This document shows, piece by piece, positions 54,914 to 62,763 of a DNA stretch of 64,000 nt; position 1 is the stretch's first letter; each line of letters starts with the position of its first letter. The notes beneath the pieces were generated by a model. The model was not told the DNA's origin. It saw only the letters and a program-made list of their open reading frames with translations, and ran no database searches. This stretch comes from Paenibacillus riograndensis SBR5 (GTDB taxonomy: Bacteria; Bacillota; Bacilli; Paenibacillales; Paenibacillaceae): the NCBI RefSeq assembly GCF_000981585.1, contig NZ_LN831776.1, forward strand, positions 5,005,187-5,069,186, read 5' to 3'. A program made the translations under genes and the position numbers.

Positions 54914-55043
54914 TTTCGTGCAATAGTTTTGTGGTTTTTGCGTCAAAAGCAGCTATTCCAGGGGATTCTACTGTACAAAGTGCAGCAGATTGAGTTTTTC
55001 GGCCAATTTTCGGCTCATCTGCTGTATAAAGTGCAATCGAATG
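54914..55043. repeat. palindrome cluster right of the IS element
   Basis: The right half of the split palindrome (TTTCGTGCAATAG), then full units at 54964-54992 (GATTCTACTGTACAAAGTGC, then AGCAGATTG) and 55016-55043 (CATCTGCTGTATAAAGTGCA, then ATCGAATG). The remaining bases up to 55214 hold no recognisable gene. Confidence 0.75.
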
Positions 55044-55214
55044 TTGCGCCTGTACCTAATGTGGAAGGATATAGATGATCAAGCTTCTCCCCTTGACTCC
55101 AGAGCTAGCGGAAGTTTGGAAGTTTACTACTCTGCCTCCATATAATGCGCCTGAGGTGCTATTAATAATCCCGGGGACATTTTCCCTGGAGATGCCGCCT
55201 ATACTGGAATCCAC

Positions 55215-55252
55215 AAAAAAGCCTCCCGGCCTGAAGTCAGGCTGAAAGGCTT
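55215..55252 (-). terminator. intrinsic terminator of the DHA2 exporter gene
   Basis: On the minus strand AAGCCT...GCCTGACTTCAGGC...AGGCTT followed by TTTTTGTGG. It lies about 250 bases beyond the exporter stop codon; the tandem repeat fills much of the space between. Confidence 0.8.
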
Positions 55253-55349
55253 CCAGTTTGAATAGAGCTTACGATGTGAGCAGCTTTGAGCAGTACCAGT
55301 CTGCGGACAAGGCATGGGAACGAAGCGACCAGCGCAGAAGTCGAAGACG

Positions 55350-55515
55350 GCAGGAATCTCATGCTGTAGAAGTGTTAGGCCGAAAGAACTTCAGGCCGTA
55401 TAGATCTCAGGCCAAGGGAATTTCAAGCCGCAGAAGTCCCAGGCCGTAGGAATCTCTGGCAATGAGAAGCCCTGCCCGCAGGAATCTCAGGCCGAGTGAT
55501 TCTCAGGCCGATGCT
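55350..55515 (-). repeat. 16-bp tandem repeat, about ten units, overlapping a stop codon
   Basis: Read on the minus strand the unit is GGCCTGAGATTCCTAC with variants such as GGCCTGGGACTTCTGC, GGCTTGAAATTCCCTT and GGCCTAACACTTCTAC. The TGA stop codon of the DHA2 exporter is the TGA of the first GGCCTGAGA unit. Because the unit is not a multiple of three it cannot be a coding repeat. A 63-codon plus-strand frame inside it is dismissed. Confidence 0.85.
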
Positions 55516-56966
55516 CTTTTGGCCCGCTTTGCCCTTTTGATCGAAAACAGCCGCCAGCCTGTCAGCAGCGCCGATACAAGGCAGATAGCCGACGAGGTCA
55601 TGAACACGACATGCATGCCGGAGAGGAAAACATCCGGACGGCCGGGGATCAGATCGGTTACCCGGTAGCCTGCCTTGCTGCTCATTACATTGAAAAGGAT
55701 CGAGGTGGCAATCGTGATGCCGACAACCATCCCCACATTGCGGACCAGCGAGTTGACGCTGCCCGCTGAGCCCAGCTGGGTCCGCGGGACGGTAGACATT
55801 ATCAGCGAGTTATTCGGCGACTGGAACAGCCCGCTGCCGATCCCCAGCATGGCAATCCAGACGCCTACCAGTGCGACGGCACTTCCATCATGCAGACGGG
55901 CCAAACCAAATTGTGCGATCACCATGACAATCAGACCGGCGAAGGTAAGGAATTCCGAGCCGATTTTATCGGACAATGCCCCGCTAAGCGGAGCGACAAT
56001 GACCATGGAAATCGGGAACAGCATAAGCAGAAAGCCTGCATAGAACGGCGACAGGTTCAGCATGTTCTGCGCATAAAACGGAGCGATAATGTTAAAGCAG
56101 AAATTCGCTACGAATACCAGAAACGCGCATAGTATGCTGAGCGAAAATAACGGGTTCTTGAACAGGGACAGCTGCAATAGCGGCTGGCTCCGGCGCAGCT
56201 CTACAATAAGAAAGACAATAAAAGCTGCGGCGGCGGCGGCCAGCGCCGAGATAATCCGGCTATCCCCATACCCCACCTGCTGGCCGAGAAGCATGCCGGC
56301 AAACAAGGTGACGATAAATACGGCGAACAGCAGGCTGCCGGGAAGGTCAATCTTGGATTTTACCCGGATCAGATCCTTGGGCAGTACCTTCCACCCCAGC
56401 ACGATGGCGATCAGACCTATCGGAACGTTCACCCAGAATATATATTCCCACCCTAATGTAGAGACGATGATTCCCCCCAGGCTGGGTCCGGCTATACTTC
56501 CAAGAGATACAAAGGTACCGATCAGCCCCAGTGCCTTGCCCCGTTCAGTGGCCGGAAAAATATCCGTGACAATTCCCTGGCTGTTGGCCATGGTCATCGA
56601 AGCGCCGATTGCCTGAATCACCCGTGAAGCAATCAGCAGCGGGAGGCTTGCACTCAAGCCGCAGAGCAGCGAGCCGAGGATGAAGATCACCGTGCCGATT
56701 TTAAAAATCCGGATCTTGCCGGCGATATCCCCAAGCTTTCCAAAGAACAGCACGGCTGAGCAAATCGCCATCAAATAGCCTGTCGTGACCCACTCCACCT
56801 GCGCCATCGGTAAATGGAGCTGCTTCACCAGCACCGGCAAGGCAATGTTCACAATGCTTCCGTCGAGCGTGGACATAAACGTGAACAGGTTCAGAACAAT
56901 CAGAATCAGCCAGCGTTTCTTCTGAACGGCCGCGTCCTCCTGATAAGTTGCAGTCATCGTACTCAT
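55503..56966 (-). CDS. MFS multidrug exporter, DHA2 (EmrB/QacA) family
   Basis: 487 residues with about 14 helices. Motifs: NLFTFMSTLDGSIVNIALP in helix 1 (motif D1, with the Asp), GKLGDIAGKIRIFKIG (motif A), a motif B-like SRVIQAIGASMT and motif C-like GTFVSLGSIAGPSLGG. The family expels drugs and dyes by proton antiport. ATG at 56966 (MSTMTATYQE) follows AGAGGTG; an upstream in-frame start at 57056 is unlikely as it would cross the operators. It is divergent from a MarR-type gene with two palindromic operators between them. The C-terminal tail is basic (KRAKRAKRASA). Confidence 0.93.
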   Translation of the reverse strand: MSTMTATYQEDAAVQKKRWLILIVLNLFTFMSTLDGSIVNIALPVLVKQLHLPMAQVEWVTTGYLMAICSAVLFFGKLGDIAGKIRIFKIGTVIFILGSLLCGLSASLPLLIASRVIQAIGASMTMANSQGIVTDIFPATERGKALGLIGTFVSLGSIAGPSLGGIIVSTLGWEYIFWVNVPIGLIAIVLGWKVLPKDLIRVKSKIDLPGSLLFAVFIVTLFAGMLLGQQVGYGDSRIISALAAAAAAFIVFLIVELRRSQPLLQLSLFKNPLFSLSILCAFLVFVANFCFNIIAPFYAQNMLNLSPFYAGFLLMLFPISMVIVAPLSGALSDKIGSEFLTFAGLIVMVIAQFGLARLHDGSAVALVGVWIAMLGIGSGLFQSPNNSLIMSTVPRTQLGSAGSVNSLVRNVGMVVGITIATSILFNVMSSKAGYRVTDLIPGRPDVFLSGMHVVFMTSSAICLVSALLTGWRLFSIKRAKRAKRASA

Positions 56967-56998
56967 AATAAAATAACACCTCTTATACCCCGGATATA

Positions 56999-57057
56999 GT
57001 TGCGTCCGCAACAAACTTAGCTTCCCTAGTGTATCGCAATTCGGTTGCGCACGCAAC
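56999..57057. promoter_or_regulatory. two palindromic operators in the divergent MFS/MarR promoter region
   Basis: GTTGCGTCCGCAAC (56999-57012) and GTTGCGCACGCAAC (57044-57057) are the same palindrome, arms GTTGCG/CGCAAC with 2 central bases, spaced 45 bases centre to centre. They are the likely binding sites of the MarR-family repressor encoded next, controlling both directions. Confidence 0.75.
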
Positions 57058-57129
57058 TATTTTACTGTACTATTTTAAATTATAAGAAAGCAGCCTGCTG
57101 GCCGCAGGATTTTAACCAATGAGGTGTAC

Positions 57130-57564
57130 ATGTTGAATTCAAATAGAGAACCCATCGGGAAGCTGGTCTCCCAGCTCCATCGCCAGAATCAAAAGTATCT
57201 GGTCAAAGAACTGTTGCCCTACGGTATCGGCAGCGGCGGACAGCACATTTTTTTGAAGCTGATTGTGAACCATCCCGGCATTACGCAGGATCAAATGACC
57301 AACGAAATGAAATTCGATAAAGCCACCACCGCCCGCTCCGTGAAGAAGCTGGAGGAAGCCGGTTATATTGAGCGGAGAACCGATCCCAAGGACCGCCGCT
57401 CTTCCCTGCTGTATCCGACCCCCAAGGCGGTTAAGTTCGCTCCTGTCCTCCAGTCGATCCTGACAGATTTGGACCGCAAGCTTACCCTCGATTTAGACGG
57501 GGATGAGGTTGATCAGCTTATTGCTTTGCTTCAGAAGGTCAACAAAAATTCGGCGAAGCTATGA
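57130..57564 (+). CDS. MarR family transcriptional regulator
   Basis: About 144 residues. The winged helix includes HPGITQDQMTNEMKFDKATT followed by the recognition helix ARSVKKLEEAGYIERRTDP and the wing KDRRSSLLYPTPK. It probably represses the divergent DHA2 exporter and itself through the two GTTGCG palindromes and responds to a drug-like ligand. The start is ATG at 57130 or TTG at 57133; GAGGTG is very close to both. Confidence 0.92.
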   Translation: MLNSNREPIGKLVSQLHRQNQKYLVKELLPYGIGSGGQHIFLKLIVNHPGITQDQMTNEMKFDKATTARSVKKLEEAGYIERRTDPKDRRSSLLYPTPKAVKFAPVLQSILTDLDRKLTLDLDGDEVDQLIALLQKVNKNSAKL

Positions 57565-57721
57565 ACAGGTCACTGTGAAAGGCTGCCCAAGCCCAGCCGC
57601 ATCAAAGCTAATGGCCCCGACAAGGGTGCACAAGCCGATGATGAGATTTACTTTGCCCAATATTCCAAAACAGGTTAAAATGTAAGACAATATGAAAAGC
57701 TTTCAGAAAGGAGACTTGACC

Positions 57722-58228
57722 TTGTCCATTGCAAATGTAAAAGAACATTTCCGGCGTGTAGGGCGGGAGCAGGACATCCTGGAATTTGCCACATCAAGCG
57801 CCACTGTAGAGATGGCAGCCGCAACCATTGGGGTCATTCCGGCCCGGATTGCCAAAACACTCTCCTTCCGGGGCACGGATGAGTCTGCCATTCTCGTTGT
57901 AGCCGCCGGAGATGCCAAGGTTGACAACAAGAAATTCAGGGAGAGCTTTGGCCTCAAAGCAAGAATGCTCAGCCCGGAAGAGGTTCTGGAGCAGACCGGA
58001 CACGAAATCGGAGGGGTGTGCCCTTTTGGACTCGCCCGTGATTTGGAGGTCTATCTGGATGTGTCTATGAAAAGATTCACAACTCTGTTTCCAGCCTGCG
58101 GCAGCACCAATTCCGCAATCGAACTGAACTGTGACGAGTTGGCCGTCTACTCGGGCGCCAAGGATTGGGTCGATGTCTGTAAAGGCTGGAATGAGCCGCT
58201 GGAGACTGGGGAAGGATCAGCACATTGA
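57722..58228 (+). CDS. YbaK/EbsC-type aminoacyl-tRNA deacylase
   Basis: 168 residues of the YbaK/ProX editing fold. It shows ATVEMAAATIGVIPARIAKTL, a Lys in the position of the conserved catalytic Lys, and GGVCPFGLARDLEVYLD, the conserved GG-PFG loop. Such free-standing domains hydrolyse mischarged aminoacyl-tRNA; specificity cannot be assigned. TTG at 57722 has AAAGGAG 9 bases upstream. Its stop overlaps the start of the MFS gene that follows (TTGA). Confidence 0.9.
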   Translation: MSIANVKEHFRRVGREQDILEFATSSATVEMAAATIGVIPARIAKTLSFRGTDESAILVVAAGDAKVDNKKFRESFGLKARMLSPEEVLEQTGHEIGGVCPFGLARDLEVYLDVSMKRFTTLFPACGSTNSAIELNCDELAVYSGAKDWVDVCKGWNEPLETGEGSAH

Positions 58229-59460
58229 ACCCTACTGTGGACAAAAGCCAATCGCCACCGCGTAAAGAGCGTTTCCCAATGTCTTTGCTTTGCCTTACTT
58301 TGGGCGCTTTTGCAATCGGCATGACCGAATTCATCATCATGGGGCTTTTGCCCAACGTTGCCAGAGATCTAGGTGTGAGTATTCCGCAGGCCGGACAGCT
58401 CATTACGAGCTATGCCCTCGGTGTTGCCATCGGTGCGCCTGTGCTGACGATCTTCACCCACCGCCTGCCCCAGAAAAAACTGCTCATGATCCTGATGTGC
58501 ATTTTCATCTTCGGGAACGCTGTGTCGGTGATTGCGCCTACCTATACGCTGCTGATTCTGGCCCGGATCCTTACAGCCTTTGCACACGGAACTTTCCTCG
58601 GAGTGGGGACGATTATCGCGGCCCGGCTGGTCCGGCCCGAGAAGCGGGCAGGCGCTGTATCCGTCGTGCTTGCCGGCCTTACAGTCGCCAATATTATCGG
58701 GGTGCCCTTCGGTACCTTTATTGGCCAGCAGCTTGGTTGGAGAGCTTCTTTTGGAGCAATCACTGTGCTTGGCGTCGTGTCCTTGTTCGGAATCATCCGG
58801 TTCATACCGGTCATTGTTCAGGAACAAACAGCCAATCTCTCGGAACAGGTACGCGGGCTGCTTAATCCGAAGGTGCTGCTGATACTTCTGACAGGGGCCT
58901 TGGGCTGCGCAAGCCTGTTCTCCTTATTTACCTACATCACCCCGATGCTGGAGGAGATCACGGGGTTTGCCGAACATAATGTGACTTGGATTCTGGTACT
59001 ATTTGGAGCGGGGGTAACCCTTGGCAATCTGATCGGCGGCAAACTGGCCGACTGGAAGCTGATGCCCTCGCTTATAGTCAATTTTGCCATCCTGGCTATT
59101 ATGATCTCCCTGTTCTCTTGGACACTGCACAACCCTGTGCTTACTATCATTAACGTCTTCATGTGGGGCATCGCCGCGTTTGGCATCATGCCCGGCATTC
59201 AATTGCGCATCATGAATCTCGCGCATAAAGCTCCGCTACTAGCCACCACATCCAGCCATTCTGCGCTGAACCTGGGCAATGCCACCGGAGCTTATCTTGG
59301 CGGAGCGGCCATCACCCAATGGGGCCTTTCCTCCATTCCCTGGCTAGCCGCCAGCCTGGCTGCCTTGGGTTTGGCCGGTGCCTGGCTCAGCTACCTGTCA
59401 ACCCGCAGCAGGCAAGCCGCCCTGACCGCTGGCGATGTCAGCGCTACCTCTTCTTCATAG
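58225..59460 (+). CDS. MFS transporter, DHA1/AraJ-like
   Basis: 411 residues with 12 helices. Early segment LTLGAFAIGMTEFIIMGLLP and LITSYALGVAIGAPVLTIF match the AraJ/YdhP arabinose-efflux-like branch; FAHGTFLGVGTIIAARLV is the motif B/C region. Substrate unknown; drug or sugar efflux is typical. The TTG start overlaps the YbaK stop codon and has GGGGAAGGA upstream, so the pair is one transcript. Its stop codon lies inside the first unit of a tandem repeat. Confidence 0.92.
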   Translation: MNPTVDKSQSPPRKERFPMSLLCLTLGAFAIGMTEFIIMGLLPNVARDLGVSIPQAGQLITSYALGVAIGAPVLTIFTHRLPQKKLLMILMCIFIFGNAVSVIAPTYTLLILARILTAFAHGTFLGVGTIIAARLVRPEKRAGAVSVVLAGLTVANIIGVPFGTFIGQQLGWRASFGAITVLGVVSLFGIIRFIPVIVQEQTANLSEQVRGLLNPKVLLILLTGALGCASLFSLFTYITPMLEEITGFAEHNVTWILVLFGAGVTLGNLIGGKLADWKLMPSLIVNFAILAIMISLFSWTLHNPVLTIINVFMWGIAAFGIMPGIQLRIMNLAHKAPLLATTSSHSALNLGNATGAYLGGAAITQWGLSSIPWLAASLAALGLAGAWLSYLSTRSRQAALTAGDVSATSSS

Positions 59461-59554
59461 AGTGCCTTGGCCGCTAACAGCATCAGCGTCACCCCTTCTT
59501 CTTAGAGCTACCTTGGCGCTAGCGATGCCAGCGCTGCCCTATCATCACAAATGG
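59426..59554 (+). repeat. tandem repeat (about 45 bp x 3) overlapping the MFS stop codon
   Basis: Units at 59426-59470, 59471-59516 and 59517-59554 share CGCT(A/G)(G/A)CGATG(T/C)CAGCG, CCCTTCTTC or relatives and CCTTGG. The TAG stop at 59458-59460 lies in the first unit, so the later units are untranslated copies of the last codons. Confidence 0.8.
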
Positions 59555-59576
59555 CGCTGGTGTTGTTCCAAAACAT

Positions 59577-59610
59577 AGGCCGGAGTCCCCTCAAAAGAGG
59601 ACTCCGGCCT
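59577..59610. terminator. hairpin between convergent genes
   Basis: AGGCCGGAGTCC / GGACTCCGGCCT, a perfect 12-bp stem with a 10-base loop, lying between the convergent MFS and lipoprotein genes. No T run on either side, so it may terminate weakly in both directions. Confidence 0.75.
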
Positions 59611-59671
59611 GTGTGCGTGTTCTGTGCAGGAAGTGCGGCTGCGCAACGCCCCTGCATCTTCAAGTTCCCGC

Positions 59672-61369
59672 TTATTCACCTCCCTGCTTATCCTCGTCCC
59701 TGATGTTCACAGCCTTCGCTACCTCTTGGGTAATGGCATCTCCGCCCAGGCTCCTCCACTTGGCTGCAAAGAGATCAAAATCGCTGAGCGGTGAATCTCC
59801 GACAATAATGTTCAGGAAGGTCTCGCTCTCCAGCTTCTGCAGCTCGGGCCAATTGCTCCGCATATGCAGCGTGCTTCCGTAAAAGACACTGCGCACTCTA
59901 TCTATAGCTGTTGTGGATAACACGGAAACCCCGTATTTGTAGGCGTTTGCCGCTTTCCAGCCCTCCAGATTCTTTTTGGGCTGCTCCTCATCGGCAAGCC
60001 AGAGATCATACAGCAAATGAGTGTCCGGGTCCAGTGAATCGGGATCGATCTTGCCGTGGAGCGCCTGCTGCATATCCGCATAATGCTTCTCAATGGCATC
60101 TGCATAATCAATCAGCAGATCAAAGGGATAATACGCCCTCGGCTGGATGCCGGTCTGCGCCGAGAAATCATCCAGGCTTCGGACCGCCTCCAGATTCGGA
60201 TCTCTTCGCCGTTCCAGCCGGGTGAACACATTCAGCAGCTTCACCACAGCTTCGGGATGCTCATAGCCTTTGCGGACGACAAGATAGCGGTCGGTGACCG
60301 GAGCCATATGAGTTACGAATTTGCCTGAAGCATCAAGCGGGGCGGCATAGGCTCTCCATTCCGCCCTGGTATCCAGAGCAACCGCCTCCGACAGTGGATA
60401 ATAGGGCATCCACCACGGGCCGAAGAACATCCCCGCTTTGCCGGAAATAATCGGCTCCTGCGTTTCCTTATACAGGGCAAAGTCCGGGTCAATCAACCCC
60501 CGCTTATACCAGCCGGCCAGCTTGCCCAGCGCCTCCTTGGTCTCCGGGGTGATCGAGCCATAGACAACATTGCCCCGGCTGTCCCTGATCCAATTGGTAG
60601 GGAACGCATGTAATGCGCTGAACAGGGTGTCCAAGCCGTTGACATGGGGTTTTGTGCCGTACACGATATTGTTGTATGCGCTAAGGCCAACGGTATCCCG
60701 CTTCCCGTTGCCATCCGGGTCTTGCTCGATAAACGCCTTGGCGATGGCTTCAATATCCTCGAAGCTGCGCGGAGCCGGCAGCTCCACCCGATCCAGCCAA
60801 TCCTGGCGGACCCACAACAGGGACGGCGAATCCGCATGAATCGCCACGTTGGGCAGGCCGTAGAGCCTGCCGTTTCGGGTCGCATCCCCCAGCGCTTCGC
60901 CTTGGGTCGAATCGTACATATCTTTGATTAGCTCAGACCCGAACTCCTTGTAGGTTTGGGTGAGATCGGCAATCATATCGCTGTCGATCAGCTTCTCCAA
61001 CTGGTCCCTGTCCACAACCATCGCATCCGGGAGATCGTTGCTGTCAATCGCCAGCTGCACTTTTTGCGTAAACGGTTCTTCCCCTTTCGCTTCCCAGGAA
61101 TGAATGACCTTGATATTCGTCAGACTCTCCAAATAGCGGGAAATGGGATTATTGTCATTGCTGTCCCCCGTATTGAGCCGGGAATCGGGCACTTTGAAGC
61201 CGATCCGCATCACTACCGGCTCTTCATATCTCCCGTAAGCAGCAGATTCCGCCTTAATTGCCCGGATGTCTGCACTCCCTGAGCCTGCTGCCGGGGCATT
61301 GCCCTCCCGGCAGGCTGCAAGGCAGAGCAGCGCCACAGCAGGAAGAACATGTCTGACGGCTCTGTTCAC
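59672..61369 (-). CDS. extracellular solute-binding lipoprotein, LplA-like
   Basis: 565 residues. The signal peptide (MNRAVRHVLPAVALL) ends in lipobox LAAC with Cys20, followed by a Gly/Ser/Ala linker, so the protein is anchored outside the membrane. It resembles the large family 1 oligosaccharide-binding proteins of Paenibacillus. It overlaps the YesN-type gene upstream by 4 bases (ATGA), so it is translated with that regulator. No permease gene follows in the window; it converges on the MFS gene. It may serve as the ligand sensor of the YesM/YesN pair or feed a transporter encoded elsewhere. Confidence 0.9.
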   Translation of the reverse strand: MNRAVRHVLPAVALLCLAACREGNAPAAGSGSADIRAIKAESAAYGRYEEPVVMRIGFKVPDSRLNTGDSNDNNPISRYLESLTNIKVIHSWEAKGEEPFTQKVQLAIDSNDLPDAMVVDRDQLEKLIDSDMIADLTQTYKEFGSELIKDMYDSTQGEALGDATRNGRLYGLPNVAIHADSPSLLWVRQDWLDRVELPAPRSFEDIEAIAKAFIEQDPDGNGKRDTVGLSAYNNIVYGTKPHVNGLDTLFSALHAFPTNWIRDSRGNVVYGSITPETKEALGKLAGWYKRGLIDPDFALYKETQEPIISGKAGMFFGPWWMPYYPLSEAVALDTRAEWRAYAAPLDASGKFVTHMAPVTDRYLVVRKGYEHPEAVVKLLNVFTRLERRRDPNLEAVRSLDDFSAQTGIQPRAYYPFDLLIDYADAIEKHYADMQQALHGKIDPDSLDPDTHLLYDLWLADEEQPKKNLEGWKAANAYKYGVSVLSTTAIDRVRSVFYGSTLHMRSNWPELQKLESETFLNIIVGDSPLSDFDLFAAKWRSLGGDAITQEVAKAVNIRDEDKQGGE

Positions 61370-62763
61370 CGCTTCATCCCCTCCGCACGGTATTCGCTTG
61401 GCAGCTTGCCGACATGCTCGCGGAACAGCCTGCTGAAATAGCGGTCATCCTCAAAGCCTGATCTGCCGGCGATTTCGCCTATCGGATAATAAGTTTCCAG
61501 CAGCAGTGTCTTGGCCAGCTCCAGCCGCATCCCCCTCAGGCACTCGCCGAAGGTTTCACCGGCAAAACGGGCGAAGCACTGGCTGAAGTAGCCGCGGCTC
61601 ATGTTGATCTCGGTGGCGACATCGCCCTGGTTGATCTTGTCTCCGGCATGGGCCTTCATGAAGCGGACCGCACGGATCAGGCAGAATACCACCTCCTTGC
61701 TCAGCCCCAGCTCAAGCATCCGCTGCTGGACACAGCCGGAGAACTGCCGCAGCCAGCTTTTCCAATGGCACCAGTTCAGGTTCCCGGCAGCGGATGCTTC
61801 CAGCTGTGCCGCTTCTTCAGCCTTCAAGAGAAGCCCGCTCCAGTCATGGAGCAGCAAATGGCTGAAGGCCGAAATCTGTTCCTGGGCAGGCTGCCGCTGC
61901 TGCACCCCGGAGGTAAAACCCTCCCAAGTCTCCCGGTCCAGTGCCCATCGCAGATTCTGCGCCTCTGACAGCGTATCTTCTCCTGCGGAAAACCGCTCCC
62001 CGGCTATTCGCCTCAGCTCGCCAAACTCCAGCCTGGCCGGGTCCTCCGCCCCGCAGTAATAAAACAGCGCATGCCGGACAGCCTTGCCCAGCACCTCCTC
62101 TACCTCCTGAAGCAGCTGATTTTTCAGTCCGCTTACCAGCGCCGCCTGCCAGCCTGCGCCCAGCACCGTTTGGAGTTCCCGGCAGGTTTCTTTGTCCGGA
62201 ATCCGGCTGAGCAGCGGAGACATCCACATGTTCTGAAACGCGAGCAGCGGATTATTTTTCGTTACCGATAGCCGGAACAACTCTTCTTCATGGCTGTCCG
62301 GCAGCTGCGGAAGATAGAGCAGCGCCACATCAGCAGCCATCACCCTGCCTTCTCCCCGCGCCAGCAATTCCCGGGTGCTGTCTTCCCATTTCACCCGCTC
62401 GACCAGGCGTCGGATGGTCTCATCGGCGTTCTCCACCTCCAGCAGTGTTTTGACAATATAATCAACCGCTCCCAGACGCAGCGCCTCCTGCACATAATCA
62501 AACTCATGATGGCAGGTCAGCACGACGCAGCGGATGGCCGGATATCGCTGGCGGACCTGCCGGATCAGCTCGAAACCGGACATACCGGGCATCGTCAGAT
62601 CCACAAACAGCAGGTCTGCTTCCTGCTCCCGGAGGAGCGTAAGCGCCGCGTTGCCGTCACCCGCCTCGCCGACGATGACCACTCCGAAGGACGACCAGTC
62701 AATCAGCGAGATGAAGCCTTTGCGCACCAGACGCTCGTCATCGACTACAACAGCTTTAATCAT
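61366..62763 (-). CDS. response regulator with AraC-type DNA-binding domain, YesN type
   Basis: 465 residues. The receiver (1-122) has DDE at 8-10, Asp55 in FVDLTMPGMSG and a conserved Lys in DYIVKTLLE. The C-terminal AraC domain (about 365-465) has INQGDVATEINMSRGYFSQC and IGEIAGRSGFEDDRYFSRLF. It is shorter than the first YesN protein because of a reduced middle region. It overlaps the sensor kinase gene by 8 bases and the lipoprotein gene by 4, so the three are co-translated. Confidence 0.92.
   Translation of the reverse strand: MIKAVVVDDERLVRKGFISLIDWSSFGVVIVGEAGDGNAALTLLREQEADLLFVDLTMPGMSGFELIRQVRQRYPAIRCVVLTCHHEFDYVQEALRLGAVDYIVKTLLEVENADETIRRLVERVKWEDSTRELLARGEGRVMAADVALLYLPQLPDSHEEELFRLSVTKNNPLLAFQNMWMSPLLSRIPDKETCRELQTVLGAGWQAALVSGLKNQLLQEVEEVLGKAVRHALFYYCGAEDPARLEFGELRRIAGERFSAGEDTLSEAQNLRWALDRETWEGFTSGVQQRQPAQEQISAFSHLLLHDWSGLLLKAEEAAQLEASAAGNLNWCHWKSWLRQFSGCVQQRMLELGLSKEVVFCLIRAVRFMKAHAGDKINQGDVATEINMSRGYFSQCFARFAGETFGECLRGMRLELAKTLLLETYYPIGEIAGRSGFEDDRYFSRLFREHVGKLPSEYRAEGMKR

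Noticed and set aside
55258..55449. 63-codon plus-strand frame over the 16-bp array
   Set aside because: Its Arg/Ser-rich sequence is only the tandem repeat read through; the repeat length is not a multiple of three.
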